Source of the DNA: Eucalyptus grandis
Taxonomy: Eukaryota > Streptophyta > Magnoliopsida > Myrtales > Myrtaceae
Assembly: GCF_016545825.1 (NCBI RefSeq)
Contig: NC_052618.1
Location: 57,900,561 to 57,964,560 of the forward strand
DNA length: 64,000 nucleotides
Direction of reading: 5' to 3'
Position numbers and translations under genes: made by a program. The notes under the pieces are model-generated. The model made no database searches and had not been told where the DNA came from. It was given only the letters and a program-made list of their open reading frames with translations. Positions 45,068 to 55,340 of the stretch are shown here, piece after piece; position 1 is the first letter of the stretch, and each line of letters starts with the position of its first letter.

Positions 45068-45780
45068 GAGCAACGAGGGGTGGTCTCGTGGGCAGAGAAC
45101 AAATATATCCTTTAGAGAGTAGGGGTTTAAGGATCCTCTAATTAAACCTAGATCAATTATAGAGAAGCAAAGTGGAGATTTTTCTTTCAATGTGACAAGT
45201 TGGGGTTCCAAATGTGCACCTTATGTGGATGCATGTGTGCCATCTCGAAGGATGTATATGCAATACATGTAAGGTCCACGTATCATAATCATAGTCCAAG
45301 AAGAGAAGGCACATTCATTCTTGCAATTGGAGTTTGTCAATTGATGATTGGGCCCCATTCGAAAGAGAGAATTCAACCTCTACAAATTAGTTCAAGTCAA
45401 AAGCAGCTCTACTAAGGAGAAAGTGGAGAATTATATTTAATTTTTGCAGTGTCGGACACAGACTAAGTCAAGTCTTATAAGATAATAATTGTTTCTTTGT
45501 ATAAATGCGTGCTTATAACAGTACCGTTCAATTCAAGTTATGATCTTTACTAAATTATCAATTTCGAAATAACAATCTTAATTAGTCTTGTTGCTCATGC
45601 AACGCACAAGAATATGTCGGCCATTGCTTAAAAAGCAAGACAGTAGAAAACAACATCAAAAAATATATTGTGATTACTTTCACAACATCACAAATGTAAT
45701 TATTTATTCTTTATTTCTGAATTCTTCCCCCACAACACCGATGTTAAACTTGAGCTTGCTTTGCCCATAAAAACTCTAGA
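45068..45780 (-). promoter_or_regulatory. RLP upstream flank attached to the 5' fragment
   Basis: 45,150-45,300 aligns with 40,020-40,130 upstream of RLP copy B. 45,290-45,630 is a full-length (about 350-bp) version of the repeat unit at 52.4-55.3 kb, including 'ttcaacctctacaaattag', 'gcagctctactaagg' and 'aattagtcttgttgctcatg'. Confidence 0.7.
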
Positions 45781-47590
45781 TAAACAATGATTTTGACCTT
45801 AAAAAACATAAACGGTTTAATCTGCAAGAGAACTTTCTCTATGTAGGCTTTTCTTTAGTTATGCGTTTGGTGTTTCCCATGGGTGTAAATCACTAAACAA
45901 ATAGCGATGGTAATAAAGCAAGGGATCATTAGCGCAATTCATGTGCGGCAAGTGAAAGGGTCATAGCACCATTCCAACATATAAACCACACTAAGAAACT
46001 CAGAGCTATCAAAAAATAAAATAAGAGAAAAATCCTCCCAAGAAAAAAGAATCAGACCGCATATGTATCTTATTTTATAATATTAAAAAAAAAGGTCTGA
46101 CAACGAGTAGGGATAAACATTCAATATCACTTTTTAAAAGCATTTAAAAAGAGAAAAAAAAAGAAAACAAACAGAATCTAACCACCAACTATATTGTAAA
46201 GGAAAATGTAGCAACAAGCTTTGGATGGATAATGATATGAGAAGGATTGAGGAATTCAAACTCAATAAGCAGTTCAAATCTTCCATAGACTCAAAACCCG
46301 TGTAACCAATTGATAATGAGTTATAATGCAGTAACGTTTATCAGAGATAAAGCCTAGTTTAGATTGGAGAACAGCATGGTTGTTTTTTACCACGGAGATC
46401 AAAGGTCACTAACGAAGGGGAATATAAGAGAAGCTAAGGATCGTACTTTGCCATCAATTTCGATACTTGTAGATTGGAATCAATCAAGAGGCCTTTGAGC
46501 CTAAAAAACACAGAAAAATCAAGGTAAAATATAAACATAATCGAAGGAAGAAAGCGCAGTTTTGGCAAATTACTTCGACGAGTTTCTAGGATAGATGGGA
46601 CGATCATAAACTGCAACATTCCTCGTTAAGGAAGCAAGTAGTTGCGCAGAAAACCCACGACCCGATGTACTTTAGAAACCAATTTGTGATCAAGTAAACT
46701 TAAGTAATTTAAGATGTTGGTAAGGTTAAATTTAGATTCTACACAGAGGCCGACGATACATAAGCTTGCAGGCAAACTCATCCTGTGCAAACTTTGAGAA
46801 CCGGGACCATCCCCATTTTCTATTGGCAAATCAGCGCCTTCGCCTTCGACTTTATCTTTCTTGGTCAAAGGAAGGAAACAAAAACTTCAGGTTCAGGGGA
46901 CAAGCAAAATTCAGGCTTACGGATGGGTACTGAGAGACAACAGAAGCAAATATTCATAAATGGAATTGGAAAAGCTGCAAAATTTCGGTTGAGATTTCTG
47001 ATTTAGTTGGTAAATTCCTAATGTCGTTGCTAAAAATATGCGGATGGGCTGCAAAATTACCGTGTTGGCGTTACATATGCCATGTGGCTATATTGAAAAT
47101 CTTAAAATAAAAGGTATCTCACAAAAATTTAGAAGAAAGAAATTGAAAAAAAAAAAAAGGAAGGGAATTGGGAATCTGGCAAATCTACAATCTTTAACTC
47201 TTTTTCTTTTGAAATTCGGCGGATTTAATATTAAAACTTGCCTAATTAAAACAAATATCTCATAAACCCTTGCTTTAGATTTCTCTTCGCTTGTTTGAAA
47301 TTTTCAAAGCCCTCTTTTGGGATTGAAACCTAGTTATGTTCAAGTTAGAGTGTAATGGTGGAGAGCACTCATGCATCTTTCACAATGGAAGCGTATCTTT
47401 CTATACGCAGACATCATATTGTGCAACAAAGTTGCAAACCTCACAGCAGACTAATTTCCAAGTTGAACTTATTTTCTTAAAAATTGATTGAATAAAAGTA
47501 AAAGGTGGAGCACCACAATTTTACTATAGAATCAAATCAAATCAGAGTCACACTTTTATTATCTCGACTTCACTTCGGTCTCAATTCGCC
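45781..47590. other. Spacer, no gene recognised
   Basis: AT-rich. The minus-strand frames 46,434-46,619 and 46,626-46,868 are not recognised. About 46,630-46,760 is an inverted relative of 55,360-55,510. Confidence 0.5.
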
Positions 47591-47605
47591 ATGCTAGAGT
47601 GGGAG

Positions 47606-48700
47606 AGATCAAGCCACAAAAGTGATCTATTAGGCTCAACACTTGGGCAAAGCCCCATATATAGAAGCAGTTGAGAGAGTCATGACATGGCCCTCCTCTT
47701 TTGTCTCCATCCATTGTGGAAATATTGCTCCAAATGATTCCAAGTTGGAAAATGGGCCACTTGGGATTTGCCCTAAAAGTCAAGTAAATTGTCGCTAATA
47801 CTTCAAGGCTAGACCTAGGTTACCCGGCGTGTGGACTGGTATGTGGAACGAAAAAGGGATTGTGAAATTGTTACTTGTCAAAAATGTGGTATGATAAAGG
47901 TGGACTTCTGTTGAGCATATGATTAGGATAAGACCTAATTTTGTAGTTAAAATATAGATGATGTAGGTCGTATAATGTGTTTCTAACATATTTGAGCCAC
48001 TAAGTTTCACGTTCACACAAGAATTACTATTTTTAATTCAATACAAAAAAAAATTATAATGAAATTATAGTTTAGGTAAGTAATAATGATTAGTGTATTA
48101 AAATGTTCACACTACTCATTTTACTTTATGGGTATGTTCTCATCTCATAGGATGTCCCGTGCAACCGAGGTCTAAGTGCCTTGTGGGAGACGAATTCACG
48201 CATCTAACATATATAATAATAGTAGAGAATCTAATCTATCATTTTAATTTTCAATCATAATAAAACGAGAGATTACATGTTCCGCATTCTGAATCTATAT
48301 ATATATATATATACTGCTTTGGTTTTCAATCACAATAAAAAAATAGTTTACATGCTCCTTTCAATCAAAGTTCGCAAAAATGAAAGTCAATGAATAACTT
48401 ACATGCCAAGTTTAGAAACTGTTGATCACTTTTTAAAGTTCATGAAAATGAAAGTCCACAAATAACTCCAAGTCAAAGTCAACATTTATGACTTTTCGAA
48501 TGATTTCCTTCATCTTTAAAGCTACTCCAATAATTTTTTTATTTCAAGATAAATGCAATAAAAATCCTAAAACTTGTCATGAAAATACAATTAAGTTTTA
48601 TGCGTACAAAAGTACAATCAAGTTTAAGGGTGCATTTGGGAATGGCCATAGAAAGGAGCTTTGAGTGTCCAAAACCCATTTGACCAAATATTGGGTGTTT
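47606..48700. repeat. Direct duplication, unit 1 (about 1.1 kb)
   Basis: Starts 'agatcaagccacaaaagtg' and runs to 'gaccaaatattgggtg'. Repeated at 48,716-49,875 with about 85-90% similarity by eye. It begins with an RLP LRR relic (to about 47,830; minus strand), recognisable by 'gtctccatccattgtggaaa' and 'gggatttgccctaaaa', which correspond to the 'PPWIQTQV...' and 'SWIPPFQL' part of copy B (about 38,380-38,465). Confidence 0.8.
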
Positions 48701-48715
48701 CATAAAAATTTTGAA

Positions 48716-49875
48716 AGATCAAGCCACAAAAGTGGTATGTTAGGTTGAATACATGGGCAAAGCCCCATATATGGAAGCACTTGAGAGAGTTATGACATGG
48801 TCCTCCTCTTGTGTCTCCATCCATTGTGGAAATGTTGCTCCAAATGATTCCAAGTTTGAAAATGGGCCACTTGGGATCTGCCCTAAAATTCAAGTAAATT
48901 ATCGCTAATACTTCAAGGCTAGACCTAGGTTATCCGACGTATGGACCGGTATGTAGAACGAAAAAGGGATCGCGGAATTGTTATTTGTCAAAAATGTGGT
49001 ACAATAAGGGTGGACTTTTGTTGAGCATGTGATTAGGATAAGCCTTAATTTTGTAGTTACAATATAGATAATATAGGTCATATAATGTGATTCTACCGTA
49101 TTTGAGTTACTGAATTTCACACAAGAATTAGTATTTTTAATGCAATACGAAAATATTATCATGAAATTACAGTTTAGGTAAGTAAAACGACTAGTGTATT
49201 GAAATATTCACAATGCTCATTTTACTTTATGGGTATGCTCTCATCTCATAAGATGTCCCGTGCACTTGAGGCCTAAGTGCCTTGTGGGAGACAAATTCAT
49301 GCATCTAACATATTTAATAATAGTAGAGAATCTAATATATCGTTTTGGTTTTCAATCATAATAAAAAGAGAGATTACATGTTCCTTTCTTCTCATAAGGT
49401 ATCCTATGCATTCTAAATCTCCATGCCGTGTAAAAAACGAATGCATGCATCTAGCATATTTAATAATAATAAAAAATCTAATCTATCGCTTTGATTTTCA
49501 ATAAAAAAAAAAAGAGTTTACATGTTCCTTTCAGTCAAAGTTCACGAAAATGAAAGTCCATGTATAACTTAAACGCCAAGTTCAGAAACTTTGATCACTT
49601 TTTAAAGTTTATGAAAATGAAAGTCCACATATAACTCCAAGTTGAAGTCAACGTTTATGACTTTTCGAATGATCATCACTTCCTTCATCTTTAGAGATAC
49701 TCCAATATTCTTTTTATTTCGGGATAAGTGCAATAAATATTTGAAAACTTGTCATGATAATACAATTAAGTCTTTATGTTTACAAAAGTACAATCAAGTT
49801 TAAGGGTGCATTTGGGAATGGCCATGGGAAGGAGCTTTGAGTGTCCAAAGCCTATTTGGCCAAAAATTGGGTGCT
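48716..49875. repeat. Direct duplication, unit 2
   Basis: Same content as unit 1, including the minus-strand RLP relic (48,716-48,940). It carries about 70-120 extra bases near 49,380-49,500, where a piece containing 'gcatgcatctagcatattta' has itself been repeated. Confidence 0.8.
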
Positions 49876-50477
49876 TGGTTAAATTATTGAAACCCATTTT
49901 GAGGGAAAGTTTGCCTTTAAAAGGGTGAAAGCTCAAGGTAGGTCCTAGGTTTTCTTGGGCTTTCAACATTCTCGAAAGGCCCTTTCTAGGGTTTAGTATA
50001 TACATTTTGTTCCAAAACTATCTTCACTCAATTTTTATTTTTCTTTTTTTGGCCTTGTGATTCACTGTTCATCTTATTATCCATTGAGTCAACCAGCTTG
50101 GCTGCGCGTGGCTGCAATGGGTCGGCGACAAGCTATAGAGAGGTTGATGTGATCACGGCTACCCTGGCGATCGTCACCTGCCAGTTGCGCAACCTTTACG
50201 AGTTGCAGTGACCCCCCGCAAATCGCATTGTCGTGACCCAAATCTAGTGCATCACCTCTGTGAAGGGCCGCTTGAGGCTAGGCGACCAAGCGAACCTCGC
50301 CGAGGTCGCGCAACCTCCGATGACCCGGATTTGTGTCCCACGATCCCTTGCTAGTCGCAGCAACCTAAATCTAGATCACATGACCTTCGTGAAGGTCGCT
50401 TGAGGTCGTGCAACCAGTCGACCCTCGTCAAGGTTGCGTGACCACAGGCGACCCTTGCCGATTGTCTTTTGGGGCTA
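49876..50477. other. Spacer with GC-rich repetitive segment
   Basis: 50,090-50,460 is GC-rich with repeated 'gaggtcgc(g)caac' and 'cgacccttgcc' phrases similar in style to the MULE core at 43.9-44.4 kb. It is possibly the inside of another MULE that was later hit by the Copia-like LTR. No terminal repeats found. Confidence 0.4.
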
Positions 50478-50482
50478 CCTGA

Positions 50483-51452
50483 TGTTGGAGGTTTGTTTGT
50501 CAAAACAAGCTGAGTGTGTTTTCCTTGTCCCACATAGGAAAAGTGGGAGGAAGTGAGTTGATTTATAAGTGAAGGGTTTTCTTTTGTACCTCAAGGAATT
50601 ATCGGGTGGGGCTAAATCCCACCATATCCGCGTGCGGGTGCGCGATTATTTGGCGCACTTAGCACTTAGTGCACCCACGGTTTAATTAGCACTTATCCCT
50701 TTTGTTATTTTATTTTATTTTCAGTTATGTTATTAATTTTTTCAAAGCACTTAGCGCATCCGCGATTTAATTAACACTTATCCCTTTTGTTATTTTATTT
50801 TATTTTCGGTTATGTTATTAATTTTTTCAAAGGTTGCTTTTTATTTTGAGAATTTTTGAAAATGAAACATAGAATGAAAATTCGAAATTTTATTTATTTA
50901 TTTAAAAAAATAATTATTATTCCAAATTTTTGTTTGTCTTTTTTTTTCGAGACAACCTTTGGAAAATTACTTATTCGGTTTGCAAATTTTCCCAAAGGGT
51001 TACAATTGTTCGGTTTTCGACTTCTTCCGAAGGGGCGCATTTGTTTATTCGAATAATTTCTAAAGGATGTGTTTGTTCATATTTTTTGGAAATTTTTACG
51101 AAGAGTTGCATGTAAGACTGTTTTATATATATACTCGTCATTTTTCGAAAGAAAGAGAGAGATCATTTTTCATCTTTTCGAGCTTTTTGTCTGAAAAAAA
51201 AAAAAAAAAAAACTACGGCCATTCTTTCAATTGTTTCCTAGAGAGACTTTGGAAAAATACTAGAATTGCTATCTAGTATTCTCATCAGAGACTTTGTTGT
51301 ATCTTAGAGGATTTTTGCCGGTGACCATTAGCAACGTTGTGGGGCAAATAAATCCTTAAAGAAAGTGATATCACACCTCAAAGTTCGACTTGAGTACTCT
51401 GAATATCCGTCTTCATTGTTTCACCCAAATTCGAAGCCATATTTTATCAACA
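50483..51452. mobile_element. Solo LTR, Copia-like, in the RLP cluster
   Basis: The 970-bp block starts TGTTGGAGG and ends TATCAACA. Perfect 5-bp duplication CCTGA at 50,478-50,482 and 51,453-51,457. It contains 'cccacataggaaaagtggga' followed by 'ttgatttataagtg', typical of Copia LTR U3 regions (plus orientation). No internal domain, so a solo LTR. Confidence 0.9.
50661..50830. repeat. 85-bp tandem duplication inside the solo LTR
   Basis: Two adjacent units starting 'agcacttag(t/c)gca' (50,661-50,745; 50,746-50,830), differing at only a few bases. Confidence 0.9.
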
Positions 51453-51457
51453 CCTGA

Positions 51458-51887
51458 GGTCTTACAACCTTAGATGTTGGCTGCCATCACCATATTTCGA
51501 TCACGGCGACCGCTTGCCCTTGCTGGCCAACCTTTTTATTTTTCTTTTGAGGAATTTTTTTTAATTACAAAGGTCCTTTGTAAATGATTAAAGGTATTTC
51601 ACAATGGATTTTCATATTACAATTTAACAAATACAATTTACATTTTGGAAAACCTTTTTAACTTAAAGTCCTTTACATTTTCTCAAAAACTTTCCCCAAA
51701 AGTCCAATGACACACCCTAAAAATTATCAACTTTATGTAATTAAGTCCTTTAGTTAACTTCGGCCAATTTGGCTAATGAAAAATGTTGGACATGATTAAA
51801 ATATAAAACATAATGCTAAAATGATGTCAATCTGATTTTTAATACAATTTCATTTAAAATAAATTAAAAACAAGTTAAATTGAAATC
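51458..51887. other. AT-rich spacer
   Basis: No gene. 'taattaagtcctttagttaa' and the poly(T) at 51,548-51,559 suggest decayed transposon ends. Confidence 0.4.
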
Positions 51888-52053
51888 CTAATTCTGCTAG
51901 CCGCCACGCGATGAACGTCGTCCCATCCTCGTTCCACGAAATCAAATCGTCCACCGACGGATCATTCATGAGCATATAAGTCTTCATGAGAAACGGAAGC
52001 GACCTCTGGGAGTCGCCAACTTCCGGCGAATCCCCGGTCTGCTCCCCTGGCAT
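51888..52053 (-). pseudogene. HSFB2-like heat-shock-factor 5' fragment
   Basis: From ATG at 52,051-52,053 the minus strand reads '[12 protein letters not shown]', '[16 protein letters not shown]', '[17 protein letters not shown]' and 'AWRLAEL', the N terminus and first part of the DNA-binding domain of a class-B heat-stress transcription factor. 'MPGEQTG' is characteristic of HSFB2 proteins. Compared with the family consensus, two residues are lost after 'RSLP', and several core positions differ (for example WRPAEF to WRLAEL). Homology ends at about 51,888, before the recognition helix, so no DNA-binding domain could form. The source gene is not in the window. Confidence 0.85.
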
Positions 52054-52871
52054 CGGTCCCCATGGGTGCCTCTCAAATTCCAAGCCCCAAGACACCTGGA
52101 GAGACTCCGAACCGGACAGTATCCATTCGAGTCAGCTCGCGGATGATGCTGTATTTTACGCCGAACCACAAAATCAATGCACACGAAGCATCCTCCCGCG
52201 AATTTGACTATGAAAAAGAAAAACCGAATGAGAGAATGAAAGAAACTATTCCTCTATCTACTGGCGTTCGTCCTATGCGATAATTAATAAAACAAGTCCT
52301 TTTTGTGTCCCTTGCCTTGAAGCAACGTATGGAGCATCAAAATTGATAAAATAGAATAGGACAAATGAAAATATAGGCTACCTAGGATAGTGGATCAAAC
52401 GCGGTAGAAAAAGGCACATTTATTATTACCATAGGAATTTGTAAATTGATGGTTGGGCCCCATCCAGAAAACTGAATTCAAGCTCTATAGATTAGTCCAA
52501 GTGCAAAGCAGCTCCACTAAGGAGATAGTGGAACATTATGCCCAATTTTTGCAATGCTGAACATGAACTAAGTCCAAGAGTTATGAGTTAATAATTATTT
52601 TTTTATAAAAATGCATGTATGCACCGTTCATTTCATGTTATCATTTTTAATAAATGATCAATTCTGATATAGTGAATTTAATTAGTCTCGTTGTCCATGC
52701 TATGCACAGGAATTTGCCAGCCATTACTTATAATAATCATAGTCATAGAAGAAAAGGCACATCCATTCTTGTAAGAGATAATTCAATGGGCCTTCATAAA
52801 TCGATGACTAGCCCATATCCAGAAGAGAGAATTCAACCTCTACAAATTAGTCCAAGTGAAAAACAACTCAA
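52054..52871. other. HSF 5' flank and full-length RLP-flank repeat units
   Basis: 52,054-52,300 is probably the 5' flank of the HSF fragment. 52,410-52,871 holds long (about 350-bp) versions of the RLP upstream unit, including 'aattgatggttgggcccca' and 'gcagctccactaaggagat'. Confidence 0.55.
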
Positions 52872-54615
52872 CTAAGGAGATAGTGGAGAACTACCCCAAT
52901 TTTTGCAGTGCCGAACACAAACTAAGTCTAAGTCTTTTGAGTTAATAATTGTTTCTCTATGAAAATGCATGTCTATAATAGTATCGTTCATTTCACGTTA
53001 TGATTTTTTTTTCTTAAATTATTTCTTAAATTATCAATTCCAAGTAAAAAAACAACTCCACTAAGGAGATAGTGGAGAACTACCCCAATTTTTGCAGTGC
53101 TGAACACAAACTAAGTCTAAGTCTTTTGAGTTAATAATTGTTTCTCTATGAAAATGCATGGTATTGTTCATTTCACATTATGATTTTTTCTTAAATTATC
53201 AATTCCAAGTAAAAAACAGCTCCACTAAGGAGATAGTGGAGAACTACCCCAATTTTTGCATTGCCGAACACAAACTAAGTCTAAGTCTTTTGAGTTAATA
53301 ATTGTTTCTCTATGAAAATGAATGTCTATAATGGTATTTTTCATTTCACGTTATGATTTTTTTCTCAAATTATCAATTCCAAGTAAAAAACAACTCCACT
53401 AAGGAGATAGTGGAGAACTACCCCAATTTTTGCAGTGCCGAACACAAACTAAGTCTAAGTCCTTTGAGTTAATAATTGTTTCTTTATGAAAATGCATGTC
53501 TATAATGGTATCGTTACTTTCACGTTATGATTTTTTCTTAAATTATCAATTCCAAGTAAAAAATAACTCTACTAAGGAGATAGTGAAGAACTACCCCAAT
53601 TTTTGCAGTACCAAACACAAACTAAGTCTAAGTCTTTTGAGTCAATAATTGTTTCTCTATGAAAATGCATGTCTATAATGATATCGTTCATTTCACGTTT
53701 TGATTTTTTCTTAAATTATCAATTCCAAGTAAAAAAAAAAACAACTCCACTAAGGAGATAGTGGAGAACTACCCCAATTTTTGCAGTGCCGAACACAAAC
53801 TAAGTCTAAGTCTTTTGATTTAATGATTGTTTATCTATGAAAATGCATGTCTATAATGGTATCGTTCATTTCACGTTATGATTTTTTCTCAAATTATCAG
53901 TTCCAAGTAAAAAACAACTCCACTAAGGAGATAGTGGAGAACTACCCCAATTTTTGCAGTGCCGAACACAAACTAAGTCTAAGTCTTTTGAGTTAATGAT
54001 TGTTTATCTATGAATATGCATGTCTATAATGGTATCGTTCATTTCACGTTATGATTTTTTCTCAAATTATCAATTCCAAGTAAAAAACAACTCCACTAAG
54101 GAGATAGTGGAGAACTACCCCAATTTTTGCAGTGCCGAACACAAACTAAGTCTAAGTCTTTTGAGTTAATAATTGTTTCTCTATGAAAATGCATGTCTAT
54201 AATGGTATCGTTCATTTCACGTTATGATTTTTTCTTAAATTATCAATTCTAAGTAAAAAACAACTCTACTAAGGAGATAGTGGACAACTACCCCAATTTT
54301 TGCAGTGCCGAACACAAACTAAGTCTAAGTCTTTTGAGTTAATAATTGTTTCTCTATGAAAATGCATATCTATAATGGTATCGTTCATTTCACATTATGA
54401 TTTTTTCTTAAATTATCAATTCCAAGTAAAAAACAACTCCACTAAGGAGATAGTGGAGAACTACCTCAGTGCTGAACACAAACTAAGTCTTAAGTCTTTT
54501 GATTAATAATTGTTTCTCTATAAAAATGCATGTATATAATGATACCGTTCATTTCACGTTATGATTTTTTCTTAAATTATCAATTCCAAAATAACGATTC
54601 TAATGAGTTTTGTTG
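52872..54615. repeat. Tandem array of about 173-bp units derived from an RLP upstream region
   Basis: The phrase 'ctaaggagatagtggagaac' (with variants) recurs at 52,872, 53,061, 53,225, 53,399, 53,572, 53,750, 53,923, 54,096, 54,269 and 54,442. Most spacings are exactly 173-174 bp (others 164, 178, 189). Each unit continues 'caatttttgcagtgccgaac', 'actaagtctaagtcttttga', 'aaaatgcatgtctataatgg' and 'ttatgattttttcttaaatt'. Longer ancestral-type units, which add the 'agaagaaaaggcacatcc' to 'acaaattagtccaa' part, flank the array at about 52,430-52,870 and 54,600-55,330, and one lies next to the RLP 5' fragment at 45.3 kb. Confidence 0.95.
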
Positions 54616-55340
54616 CCCGTCCTATGCTTGGGAATTTGCCAGTTATTGCTTTTAATAATCATAGGCAAAGAAGAAAAGGTGCATCCATTCTTGCAAGAGA
54701 GAGTTCAATTGGACTTTGTAAACCGATGACCGGACCCACCCAAATGATTGAATTCAACCTCTACAAATTAGTCCAAATGAAATGCGGCTCCATTAAGGAG
54801 ATCGTGGAGAATTGTGCCGGATTTTTGCTTTGCTGAACATGGACTAAGTCTAAGTCTTACGAGTTAATAATTGTTTCTCTATAAAAATGCATGTGTATAG
54901 CGGCACCGTTTGTTTGAATGTTATGATTTCTTCTAAATTGTCAATTCCAAAATAGCAATTTTAATTAGTCTTGTTGCTTGTGCTATGCACATGAATTTGC
55001 CAGCCATTGCTTATAATAATCATAGTTATAGAAGAAAAGGCACATCTATTCTTGCAAGAGAGAATGCAATTGGACTTTGTAAATTGATGATTGGGCCCCA
55101 TCCGGAAGAGAGAATTCAACCTATACAAATTAGTCCAAGTGTAAAGCAGCTCTACTAAGGAGATTGTGGATAATTAAGCCCAAATTTATAGTGTCAGATA
55201 CGGACTAAGTCAACATCGTTAATTTCACATTATGATTTTTATCAAATTATCAAAATCAAAATAACGATCTTAATTAGTCTTGTTGTCCATGCTACGTGCA
55301 AGATTTTGCCTGCCATTGCTTAAAAAGCAATGTTTGGATA
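54616..55340. repeat. Two long-form units flanking the array
   Basis: Two successive units of about 360 bp (anchors at 54,792 and 55,155) with the complete upstream segment ('ttgccagttattgctttta', 'attcttgcaagagagag', 'ttcaacctctacaaattag'). Confidence 0.85.

Noticed and set aside
52872..54615. Centromeric satellite (unit length about 173 bp)
   Set aside because: Unit length fits, but there are only about ten copies, they are flanked by longer units, and the sequence is homologous to RLP upstream regions.
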